A stretch of DNA of 26,999 bases. Origin: Albidovulum sp. (lineage in GTDB: Bacteria > Pseudomonadota > Alphaproteobacteria > Rhodobacterales > Rhodobacteraceae). The number at the start of each line of letters is the position of its first letter. Position 1 is the first letter of the stretch. Location: NCBI GenBank assembly GCA_030837825.1, contig JAUQYB010000002.1:1-26999 (forward strand), given 5' to 3'. Both the position numbers and the translations under genes were made by a program. The notes under the pieces are model-generated. The model did not search any database. It saw nothing but the letters and a program-made list of their open reading frames with translations, and was not told where the DNA came from. Below, one piece after another: positions 1-6,025 of this stretch.

Positions 1-768
1 CAGCACCGCGGCGGCGGCGACGAAGGTCAGCCCGATCCAGCGGCCGGGCTTCAGCGGCCAGTCGGCGATCGGCGAGGCGTCGATCCGCCCGATGACCGCG
101 CCGACCCCGCCCGCCACGCCCCAGACAACGAAGACGCCGACGGCGAGGAGCGCCACCAGCTTCACCACCGCCTCGAGCGCAATCGCCATGACGACGCCGT
201 GGTGGCGCTCGTTGGCATCAAGGTTGCGGGTGCCGAAGAGGATGGTGAAGAGCGCCAGCCCCCCCGCGACCCAGAGCGCGGTGGCGCTCTGGTCCGGCAG
301 CGCCCAGCCCTCGGGCGTGCCGGAGGCGAAGACCCCGAACGACAGCGTCACCGACTGGAGCTGGAGCGCGATGTAGGGCGTGCCGCCGACGACGCAGATC
401 ACCGTGACGAGGACGCCGAGGAGGTTCGACTTGCCGTAGCGCGAGGAGATCAGGTCGGCGATCGAGGTCACCCGCTGCGCCTGGGCGATCCGCACCAGCT
501 TTCTCAGCACGATCCACCAGCCGGCCAGGACCAGCGTCGGCCCGAGGTAGATGGTGACGAACTCCAGCCCCGAGCGCGCGGCGTAGCCCACCGCCCCGTA
601 GAAGGTCCAGGCGGTGCAGTAGATCGAAAGCGACAGCGTGTAGATCACCGGCGAGCGCATCCAGCCCGCCCGGCCGCGCGCCGCCCGCCTTTCGGCGGCG
701 AAGGCCACGAGGAACAGCAGGCACACATAGGCCAGGCAGACCGCGACGAGGATGTTGAAGGGCACCAT
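1..768 (-). CDS. SSS-type sensor histidine kinase, N-terminal part (CrbS-like), truncated by window edge
   Basis: The first 256 residues are a chain of hydrophobic helices of the sodium:solute symporter (PutP-like) fold. The stretch YTLSLSIYCTAWTFYGAVGY near residues 43-62 is typical of the symporter-like sensor module of CrbS-type kinases rather than of plain transporters. The PAS, kinase and any receiver domains would lie beyond base 1, so the kinase call rests on this motif and on the response regulator upstream in the same operon. The ATG at 768 shares its A with the stop of the preceding small gene (TGATG), and a GGGGAGGA ribosome site precedes it. In Vibrio, CrbS/CrbR controls acetate uptake and acetyl-CoA synthetase; a similar role is inference. 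A plain SSS transporter is the alternative. Confidence 0.75.
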   Translation of the reverse strand, partial: MVPFNILVAVCLAYVCLLFLVAFAAERRAARGRAGWMRSPVIYTLSLSIYCTAWTFYGAVGYAARSGLEFVTIYLGPTLVLAGWWIVLRKLVRIAQAQRVTSIADLISSRYGKSNLLGVLVTVICVVGGTPYIALQLQSVTLSFGVFASGTPEGWALPDQSATALWVAGGLALFTILFGTRNLDANERHHGVVMAIALEAVVKLVALLAVGVFVVWGVAGGVGAVIGRIDASPIADWPLKPGRWIGLTFVAAAAVL

Positions 769-1052
769 CAGCGATCCTCCCCGTCCCCGCCCGCGGCGTC
801 GGCCGGCGGCGGTTCGGTGCGCATCAGCACCCGGGCGAGAAGGAAGGCCGCGACGATGATCCCGAACCAGCCGGCGAACAGGTAAAGGCCGCCGCGCGCG
901 GTGTCGGGCTCGGGCGTGTCGGCGGGATGCCAGAGCACCGGTATCAGGAAGATGAACAGCCCGAGCACCGGCAGGATGCGGGCCGCGTCGATGATCCGGC
1001 GGCGGCGGTAGGAGCTGCGGGCAAGGAACTTCGGCGGTGTCGGCATCGTCAT
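768..1052 (-). CDS. Small two-TM membrane protein of the sensor kinase operon
   Basis: This 94-residue protein has an Arg-rich cytoplasmic N-terminus (SSYRRRRIIDAAR, about 13-25), a first membrane helix (about 26-42), a short polar loop and a second helix (about 57-78), then an acidic tail. By the positive-inside rule both ends face the cytoplasm. It lies between the response regulator and the symporter-like kinase and overlaps the kinase start by one base, which implies coupled translation. I do not recognise a named family. By analogy with the small DUF485/DUF4212 partners of acetate-type SSS transporters it might be a subunit of the kinase's symporter module; that is inference. The ATG at 1052 is chosen; a second ATG at 1046 is possible. 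The frame is open further upstream through repeats but has no start codon there. Confidence 0.65.
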   Translation of the reverse strand: MTMPTPPKFLARSSYRRRRIIDAARILPVLGLFIFLIPVLWHPADTPEPDTARGGLYLFAGWFGIIVAAFLLARVLMRTEPPPADAAGGDGEDR

Positions 1053-1135
1053 CCGCCCGCCTGTGCGCCGCCCGCCCTTCCGGCGCGTGCCCTTCCGCCG
1101 CCCGCCCTTCCGCCGCGTGCCCGCCCGCCTCTCAT
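1049..1135 (-). CDS. Possible 28-residue Gly/Arg mini-ORF across tandem repeats
   Basis: A 28-codon frame starts at an ATG overlapping the response regulator stop (ATGA) and ends at a TGA overlapping the ATG of the two-TM gene (again ATGA). Its product contains only Met, Arg, Gly, Ala and one Gln, in five-residue units (RARGG, RAGGG, RARAG, RAGGA), because the DNA is a 15-base tandem repeat. The ATGA links at both ends would suit a coupling relay or leader peptide. However, all three frames across the repeat are open or nearly so, so the fit could be chance. No function is claimed. Confidence 0.25.
   Translation of the reverse strand: MRGGRARGGRAGGGRARAGRAGGAQAGG
1064..1123. repeat. 15-base tandem repeat, four units
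   Basis: Read on the minus strand, two slightly different 15-base units alternate, GGGCACGCGGCGGAA and GGGCGGGCGGCGGAA, giving two copies of a 30-base element with a few mismatches in the second copy. The repeat fills the space between the response regulator gene and the two-TM gene. The unit length is a multiple of three, so copy-number change would keep any reading frame through it. Confidence 0.75.
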
Positions 1136-1503
1136 GCGCCCGCCATCTGCCTGAGCGCGGCCAGGATGTCGGCATTGGCGAAGGGCTTGGCGATGAAGCG
1201 GGCGTGCCCCGCCGCGCCCTCGGCCGCCACCCGCGCCTCGCCCGGGCCGCGCGCCGAGATGACGAGGACCGGCAGGCTGGCGAGATCGGGATCGGCGCGC
1301 AGATCCTCGAGGATGTCGTAGCCCGACCGTCCGGGCAGCAGCAGGTCGAGGACGACGACATCGGGTGCCTCGCGCCGGATCACCTCGAGCGCGCGGTCCC
1401 CCTCGCCGTGGCTGGCAACCGCCCAGCCGTCGCGCGCAAGGATGTAGCGGATCGCCTCGGCGATATGCGGCTCGTCCTCGATGAGGAGCACCCGTCTGCC
1501 CAT
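1132..1503 (-). CDS. Single-domain response regulator (CheY-like receiver)
   Basis: The 123-residue protein is a stand-alone receiver. VLLIEDEPH at 5-13 supplies the acidic pocket, VVVLDLLLPG (about 49-58) contains the phospho-accepting Asp, VLVISARG holds the conserved Ser/Thr-type switch position, and FIAKPFA (about 102-109) contains the invariant Lys-Pro. No DNA-binding output domain follows, so it acts through another protein or as a phosphate relay for the kinase encoded downstream. CrbR proteins of gamma-proteobacteria carry a LuxR-type helix-turn-helix, so this is not a classical CrbR. The ATG at 1503 has a purine-rich AGAGAGG upstream. It is the first gene of the minus-strand operon. 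Confidence 0.88.
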   Translation of the reverse strand: MGRRVLLIEDEPHIAEAIRYILARDGWAVASHGEGDRALEVIRREAPDVVVLDLLLPGRSGYDILEDLRADPDLASLPVLVISARGPGEARVAAEGAAGHARFIAKPFANADILAALRQMAGA

Positions 1504-1538
1504 CCGCGGCTGCCTCTCTTGCCTCGCCCCCGGGACCG

Positions 1539-1568
1539 ACTATCACCGATCGCGGCGGGCGCTGTCAA
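1539..1568 (-). promoter_or_regulatory. Candidate sigma70-type promoter of the response regulator operon
   Basis: On the minus strand a perfect TTGACA (1563-1568) is followed after 18 bases by GATAGT (1539-1544), four of six matches to the -10 consensus. It sits about 35 bases upstream of the ATG at 1503, so the leader would be short. This is a pattern match only. Confidence 0.45.
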
Positions 1569-1819
1569 AAGCGAAAAGGGGCGGGACGGGGCGCCCGTGC
1601 CGGAGAGGGCGAAGGCCTGGGGGGCGGCCGTCCGGGGTCGGCCCAGAGGCGCGAGGTGCGGCGGCGGGACCGCGCGTCGGGCAGCGCGCGGAGGGCGGCG
1701 ACCGGCCGCGGGCGGGCGCTGCGGAACGGAGTTTCGGGGCACTTTATCGTGCCGCTTTCCCACCGTTGTTCTGCTGGTGACGTCGCGGTGCCCCCGTCCC
1801 GGGGGATGAGGCGCGCCTG

Positions 1820-1844
1820 GACGATCTGCCGGTGGCAGATCGTC
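1820..1844. repeat. Perfect 11-bp inverted repeat with 3-base loop
   Basis: GACGATCTGCC and its exact complement GGCAGATCGTC are separated by GGT. On the minus strand it lies about 140 bases beyond the stop of the ScfR-like gene. Neither strand has a T-run after it, so it is not a canonical intrinsic terminator. It could be a Rho-dependent 3' structure or an operator. Confidence 0.55.
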
Positions 1845-1981
1845 AGCGCCGACCGCCCGCCGCCCCGGCGGCGGGCGCCGTCCGGGGTCGGGCGCGGGGG
1901 CGAGAGGGTGGCGGCGTGGCGCGCCGTGCTGACGTGCGACGGGCGACGACCGGCCGGAAGGGGGGCCTCGCCCCACCCGCC

Positions 1982-3286
1982 TCAGTCGCCGGCGCCGACG
2001 ATCGAGGGTTCGCGGCGGGCGGCGCAGCCGGCGCGCGGGCAGATCCGGCACGACGCGCCGACGACACGCTCGGCCCCGCTCCGCGGCCCCTTCGCCGGCA
2101 GGATCAGCATCAGCGCCTCGGTCACCGGCGGCCCGTCGAACCCGGCCGGATAGCGGGTCTCGGCGAAGGCCCAGGCCAGGAACCGCACCGGCAGGCGCCC
2201 GGCCATCTCGATCGCGGTGCGGATCGGCACCATCGGCCGGGCAAGCGCCTCGTAGAGCGGCCAGAGCGGGCAGGCCGCGCCATGCCGGGGCGGCGCGAAG
2301 CCCGGCGTCGGGCGGCGGAAGGTGAGCGTGCCGGAGGCGTCGCAGGCCACCAGCCCGACCGGCGGTCCCGCGCCTTCGGGCAGGGTGGCGAGGCGCCGGA
2401 AGATCGGGGCGAGACCCGCGCCGAGACGGCGCGCGAGCGCGGCGGGGTCCGGCCCCTCCTCGCCCAGCGCCGCGAGGAACGGGTCGAGCGGCAGCGCCTC
2501 GGCATCGGCACGGTAGCGCGCGGCATGGGCACGGGCGAGCTTGCGGCCGGCGTCGGTGGCCAGGTCCGGCGCCCCGGCAACCAGCGCCTCGACCGGCGTC
2601 GGATGCGCCCGCTCCAGTCCGGCGATGTGGTATCCCGTCCGCGCCAGCCAGGCCTCCACCTCCTCCTGCGGCGAGCCGAGCCCGGTCTCGCTTTCCTGGC
2701 TGGCGTCGAGATAGGCGACCAGCGCGTCGGCCGCCTCCGACAGCCGGATGCTGTCGTCGTAGATGTTGCGGTGGAAGCGCTCGCGCCAGTCCGGCGCGAT
2801 CTCCTCGCTCTCGGCGAGGATCGCGGCGGTGGAGCGCACCGAGGTCACCGCCGAGACCACCTCGTGCAGCGCGGCGGACAGGTGCGGGTCATGCGCCATC
2901 CGCTCGCTCAGCGCCTCGACCGCGCGTTCCAGCGCCGCGATCCGGGCCTGGCGTTCGGCCAGAAGCACGGCCCAGCCGGGAAAGCGGCCGACGAATTCCT
3001 CGATCCGGTCGGTTTCCGGGGCCGCCTCGGCCGCGGCGCCGGCCGCCGCCTCGCGCAACCCCTCGAACAGCACGCTCTCCGCCCCCTCGGCAAGCGCCGC
3101 CTCGCCCACGCCGAGCGCGCGCGCCAGCGCCGCCAGAAGCTCGCCGCCGACGCGGCGGCGGTTGTGTTCGATGAGGTTGAGATAGGACGGCGACACCCCG
3201 ACCGCGCGGGCCAGGTCGGCCTGCTTCAGGCCGATCCTCAGCCGCCGCTCGCGCACCCGTGTGCCGGTCAGCGCCGACCGCGCCAT
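1982..3286 (-). CDS. ScfR family transcriptional regulator (short-chain fatty acyl-CoA responsive, PccR/RamB-like)
   Basis: The 434-residue protein opens with an XRE-type helix-turn-helix (about 10-65; LKQADLARAVGVSPSYLNLIEHNRRRV is the HTH plus wing). A helical middle region follows, then a C-terminal DUF2083-type domain ending in a Cys cluster, CRICPRAGCAARREPSIV, characteristic of this family. ScfR members such as PccR and RamB sense short-chain acyl-CoAs and control propionyl-CoA, acetate or glyoxylate-cycle genes, usually at TTTGCAAA-like sites. The length is normal. It stands alone on the minus strand with ATG at 3286 behind GGGGAGGGG. An acetyl-CoA or propionyl-CoA target would fit the CrbS-like locus nearby, but no target gene is visible in this window. 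Confidence 0.85.
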   Translation of the reverse strand: MARSALTGTRVRERRLRIGLKQADLARAVGVSPSYLNLIEHNRRRVGGELLAALARALGVGEAALAEGAESVLFEGLREAAAGAAAEAAPETDRIEEFVGRFPGWAVLLAERQARIAALERAVEALSERMAHDPHLSAALHEVVSAVTSVRSTAAILAESEEIAPDWRERFHRNIYDDSIRLSEAADALVAYLDASQESETGLGSPQEEVEAWLARTGYHIAGLERAHPTPVEALVAGAPDLATDAGRKLARAHAARYRADAEALPLDPFLAALGEEGPDPAALARRLGAGLAPIFRRLATLPEGAGPPVGLVACDASGTLTFRRPTPGFAPPRHGAACPLWPLYEALARPMVPIRTAIEMAGRLPVRFLAWAFAETRYPAGFDGPPVTEALMLILPAKGPRSGAERVVGASCRICPRAGCAARREPSIVGAGD

Positions 3287-3307
3287 CGGCCCCTCCCCTG
3301 CCGCCCC

Positions 3308-3370
3308 GCCGGGAGTTTACAACTTTTCCCAGACGGATTCGAGCCTTGGGCGGAAATTTTCACAACGGCC
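3308..3370 (-). promoter_or_regulatory. AT-rich upstream region of the ScfR-like gene
   Basis: Two AT-rich islands in otherwise GC-rich DNA precede the regulator: TTTACAAC at 3316-3323 and TTTTCACAAC at 3357-3366. Both resemble degenerate halves of the TTTGCAAA motif described for ScfR proteins, so autoregulation is possible. A weak -10-like TAAACT lies in the first island on the minus strand. I could not fit a convincing -35. Confidence 0.3.
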
Positions 3371-3379
3371 CGGCGGCCC

Positions 3380-3550
3380 TCAGCAGTTCGGCGGCGCCAC
3401 GTCGAGGGTGCGTTCGACCACCGGGCGGCCATCGACGCATTCGGTCAGCACATACTGGTTGCGCGCGCAGGCGGAAAGCACCATGAGCACCGCCCCGCAA
3501 AGCGCCAGCGCCCTCGCCGTCCCGAGCTTCGTCACCGTCCTGCCGCCCAT
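3380..3550 (-). CDS. Very short lipoprotein, three-Cys pattern (copy B)
   Basis: The 56-residue precursor has a basic N-terminus, a hydrophobic core and a lipobox (MVLSAC) with the lipidated Cys at 28. The mature peptide is about 29 residues with Cys at mature positions 1, 11 and 29, the last being the C-terminal residue. The neighbouring gene at 3703-3867 encodes a peptide with nearly the same spacing, so the two look like tandem paralogues. ATG at 3550 is used; GTG at 3535 is an alternative. A purine-rich GGGAGAA precedes it. It should be a small envelope lipoprotein; function is unknown. Confidence 0.6.
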   Translation of the reverse strand: MGGRTVTKLGTARALALCGAVLMVLSACARNQYVLTECVDGRPVVERTLDVAPPNC

Positions 3551-3580
3551 CGCATCCGTTCTCCCTGCCGATCCGCTGAA

Positions 3581-3609
3581 GATAGACCGCGATCCCTGGC
3601 CGAGAGCAA
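3581..3609 (-). promoter_or_regulatory. Candidate promoter of lipoprotein copy B
   Basis: On the minus strand TTGCTC (3604-3609) is followed after 17 bases by TCTATC (3581-3586), about 30 bases upstream of the ATG at 3550. Shifting by two bases gives TATCTT at 19-base spacing. It is a weak match, but it suggests the second lipoprotein gene can be transcribed separately. Confidence 0.3.
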
Positions 3610-3702
3610 GCGAAAAGCCACACCGACCACCGCCGTGGCCGGCCGGATGACAGGCCGCCGAGAGGCCGGGCGGACAGCCGCACCGCACCCCCCGCCCCGG
3701 GC

Positions 3703-3867
3703 TCAGCAGCTTGGAACCAGCGTCGCCGCGCCGCTCAGGTCGGCAACGCCGGGCTCGCACTGGGTGACCGGTTTCTGCGGCTCGGTGCAGGCCGCAAGCA
3801 GCACCAGAAAGGCCGCAGCAAAGAGCGCGCCCGAAGGCATCGCAGAGCGGTTCGTGGTCTTGCGCAT
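3703..3867 (-). CDS. Very short lipoprotein, three-Cys pattern (copy A)
   Basis: The 54-residue precursor starts MRKTTNR, has a hydrophobic segment and a lipobox (VLLAAC) with the lipidated Cys at 27. The mature part is about 28 residues with Cys at mature positions 1, 11 and 28 (C-terminal). A good ribosome site (GGAAGGAG) lies just before the ATG at 3867, which favours this start over the longer in-frame one at 3933. It matches copy B in architecture although the sequence between the Cys residues differs. Function is unknown; the two non-lipidated Cys could form a disulfide. Confidence 0.65.
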   Translation of the reverse strand: MRKTTNRSAMPSGALFAAAFLVLLAACTEPQKPVTQCEPGVADLSGAATLVPSC

Positions 3868-3971
3868 TCTGTCTCCTTCCGGCCGGGTCTCGGCGTCCGG
3901 CCCTTGCTTTGGGGTGGCGGGCACTCTGGGCACCCGGCCCGGTCATGCTGCCCGCTCCGGCCGGGGGCGGC

Positions 3972-3987
3972 CTTGACGCCGGTCAAG
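3972..3987. promoter_or_regulatory. Crp/Fnr-like palindrome TTGAC-N4-GTCAA
   Basis: CTTGAC and GTCAAG flank a four-base spacer (GCCG). The TTGAC-N4-GTCAA layout resembles Crp/Fnr superfamily sites (FNR TTGAT-N4-ATCAA; NnrR-type TTG-N8-CAA). It lies about 105 bases upstream of lipoprotein copy A and just past the terminator of the ABC transporter operon. It is two bases shorter than a RutR site. Confidence 0.35.
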
Positions 3988-3997
3988 TCCGCGCCGG

Positions 3998-4018
3998 AAA
4001 GGGCGGGAAAGCCCGCCC
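3998..4018 (-). terminator. Intrinsic terminator of the pyrimidine/ABC operon
   Basis: On the minus strand GGGCGGG and CCCGCCC (4012-4018 and 4001-4007) form a 7-bp GC stem with a CTTT loop, followed by TTT. It is 28 bases beyond the stop of the binding-protein gene. The T-tract is short, so termination may be partial. Confidence 0.6.
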
Positions 4019-4045
4019 CTCCGCATCGTCGCCGGGTGTTCAGCC

Positions 4046-5026
4046 CTATTGCAGCGCCTTGTCGGTGATCTGGTGCGTCCAGGCCCCTTCCGGCGCCTTG
4101 GTGATCACCGCGTCCGACCCGCCCGACATCAGCGCGTCGACGGTGCGCTGATAGTCGGCCTCGTCCAGCGCCCCGTTCGAGCCGGCGGTCAGCTTGGCGA
4201 TCTCGCCCATCATGAACTTCTGGTGCGCCTCGGTCTGCGCGCCGGTGTCGTCATTTTCAAGCACGATCATCGCCGCCTCGTCCGGGTTTTCCTCGGCCCA
4301 TTTCCAGCCTTTCATGCTGGCGCGGACGAACTTGACCATCTTCTCCTCGAAGGCCGGATCGGCAAGCTTGTCCTGCATCACCCAAAGCCCGTCTTCAAGC
4401 GTCGCCACGCCCTCGTCGGTATAGTTGAAGTTGACAAGCTGGTCAGGGGTGATCCCGGCGTCCAGCACCTGGCCATATTCGTTGTAGGTCATGGTGGAAA
4501 TGCAGGCCGCCTGCTTTTGCAGCAGCGGATCGACGTTGAAGCCCTGCTTCAGCACGGTCACGCCATCGGGCGAGCCGTCGGTCTTCAGCCCGAGCTTGCC
4601 CATCCAGTTCAGGAACGGATATTCGTTGCCGCCGAACCAGACGCCCAGCGTCTTGCCCTTGAAGTCCTCCGGGCTGGTGATGCCCGATTCCTTCAGGCAG
4701 GTGAGCTGCATCCCGCTCGACTTGAAGGGCTGGGCGATGTTGACGATCGGCAGCCCCTTCTCGCGCGCGGCCAGCGCCGAGGGCATCCAGTCCACCATCA
4801 CGTCGGCGCCGCCGCCGGCCATCACCTGGGTCGGCGCCACGTCCGGCCCGCCCGGCAGGATGGTGACATCCAGCCCCTCTTCCTCGTAGAAGCCCTTGTC
4901 CTTGGCGACGAAATAGCCGGCGAACTGCGCCTGCGTCACCCATTTCAGTTGCAGCTTCACCTCCTCGGCCCAGGCTGCCGAGCCCAGAAGCGCGGCCATC
5001 GCCGCCCCGATCATCAGTCGTGTCAT
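4046..5026 (-). CDS. ABC transporter substrate-binding protein, NMT1/THI5-like
   Basis: The 326-residue protein has a Sec signal peptide (1-20, cleavage after AWA) and an NMT1/THI5-like periplasmic binding fold. VKLQLKWVTQAQFAGYFVAKDKGFYEEEGLDVTI (about 23-56) is the typical N-terminal strand-helix pattern for this group, which binds pyrimidine-, sulfonate- or nitrate-like ligands. No N-terminal lipobox is seen. It is the last gene of the hyuC-hydA-ABC operon, 39 bases after the permease and just before a terminator. The context suggests uptake of uracil, thymine, dihydropyrimidine or a hydantoin; which of these is inference. ATG at 5026 is preceded by AGGAGAGGA. Confidence 0.85.
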   Translation of the reverse strand: MTRLMIGAAMAALLGSAAWAEEVKLQLKWVTQAQFAGYFVAKDKGFYEEEGLDVTILPGGPDVAPTQVMAGGGADVMVDWMPSALAAREKGLPIVNIAQPFKSSGMQLTCLKESGITSPEDFKGKTLGVWFGGNEYPFLNWMGKLGLKTDGSPDGVTVLKQGFNVDPLLQKQAACISTMTYNEYGQVLDAGITPDQLVNFNYTDEGVATLEDGLWVMQDKLADPAFEEKMVKFVRASMKGWKWAEENPDEAAMIVLENDDTGAQTEAHQKFMMGEIAKLTAGSNGALDEADYQRTVDALMSGGSDAVITKAPEGAWTHQITDKALQ

Positions 5027-5065
5027 GTCGTCCTCTCCTGTTGCGGGGCCTGTCGCCGGCCCCCG

Positions 5066-6025
5066 TTAACGCCGCTGCGACGGGTGCCAGAACGTCACCC
5101 GCCGTTCGAGAAATGCCACGAGCCCGTAGAAGGCCGAGCCGACCACCGCGGCCACCGCGATCTCGGCCCAGATCATGTCAAGCGCCAGTTGCCCGATCGA
5201 GGCGTTGATGCGGAACCCCATGCCGACGATCGGGCTGCCGAAGAATTCCGCCACGATCGCGCCGATCAGCGCCAGCGTGGTGGCGATCTTCAGCCCGTTG
5301 AACAGGAACGGCAGCGCCGCCGGAAAGCGCAGCTTCCACAGCGTCTGCCAGTAGCTGCCGTTCCAGGTCGCCATCAGGTCGCGCTGCATCGGCTCGGTCG
5401 CCTTCAGCCCCGCCACCATGTTCACCAGCACCGGAAAGAACACCATGACGACCACCACCGCCGCCTTCGACTGCCAGTCGAAACCGAACCACATCACCAT
5501 GATCGGCGCAATGCCGACGATCGGCAGCGCGGCGACGAAATTGCCGACCGGCAGCAGCCCGCGCTGGAGGAAGGGCGAACGGTCGATGGCGATGGCGGTC
5601 AGCACGGCGGCGGCGCAGCCGAGCACATAACCGGTCAGCGCGCCCTTGAGCGCGGTCTGGACGAAGTCGGCCCAGAGGAGCGGCCCGCTTCCCGCGATCC
5701 GCCCGGCGATGTCCGACGGCGCGGGCAGGATCACCGGCGAGACGGCGAAGAGCCGCACGCCAAGCTCCCACAGCGCCAGAACCGCAAGCCCGAAGATCGC
5801 CGCGACCAGCACCCGCGCCACGCCGCCCCGGGCGTGCTCCGACAGGAAGGCGTTCACCTGCCAGGCGGCGAACCAGGCGAGGAGAAGGCCCCAGAACCGC
5901 CCGTCGGCCGCCGCGGCCGCGCCCCGCCCCGCGACCAGCGCATAGCCGAGGTAGAGGGCGGCGACCGCGGCCGCCGCCACCGTGGCGGGCGCCGCCCAGC
6001 GCCGTCCCGATCCCGCCCCACTCAT
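5066..6025 (-). CDS. ABC transporter permease (second subunit)
   Basis: The 319-residue inner-membrane protein has the SsuC/TauC/ThiX-type permease domain in its last 200 residues. The EAA-like loop lies around LMATWNGSYWQTLWKLRFPAALPFLFNGLKIA. The N-terminus carries about 90 additional residues with two or three extra hydrophobic segments before VILPAPSDI, making it longer than typical ~250-residue members. Its ATG overlaps the stop of the preceding permease gene (ATGA, 6022-6025), so the two are probably translated together and form a heterodimeric channel for the pyrimidine-type substrate. Confidence 0.85.
   Translation of the reverse strand: MSGAGSGRRWAAPATVAAAAVAALYLGYALVAGRGAAAAADGRFWGLLLAWFAAWQVNAFLSEHARGGVARVLVAAIFGLAVLALWELGVRLFAVSPVILPAPSDIAGRIAGSGPLLWADFVQTALKGALTGYVLGCAAAVLTAIAIDRSPFLQRGLLPVGNFVAALPIVGIAPIMVMWFGFDWQSKAAVVVVMVFFPVLVNMVAGLKATEPMQRDLMATWNGSYWQTLWKLRFPAALPFLFNGLKIATTLALIGAIVAEFFGSPIVGMGFRINASIGQLALDMIWAEIAVAAVVGSAFYGLVAFLERRVTFWHPSQRR

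Larger units (their letters stand above)
1504..1981. other. Long intergenic region, no supported gene
   Basis: These 478 bases separate the end of the ScfR-like gene from the response regulator start. The open frames here look like by-products of very high GC. The visible structures are a candidate promoter for the regulator operon (1539-1568), a perfect hairpin at 1820-1844, a 15-base direct repeat (1627-1641 and 1877-1891), and a less GC-rich patch at about 1732-1785 with the small dyad GGCAC-N6-GTGCC (1738-1753). Confidence 0.6.

Noticed and set aside
1832..3976. 714-codon open frame on the plus strand opposite the ScfR-like gene
   Set aside because: It is Arg/Gly/Ala-rich, has no domain and mirrors the third-position GC of the minus-strand gene; a shadow frame.
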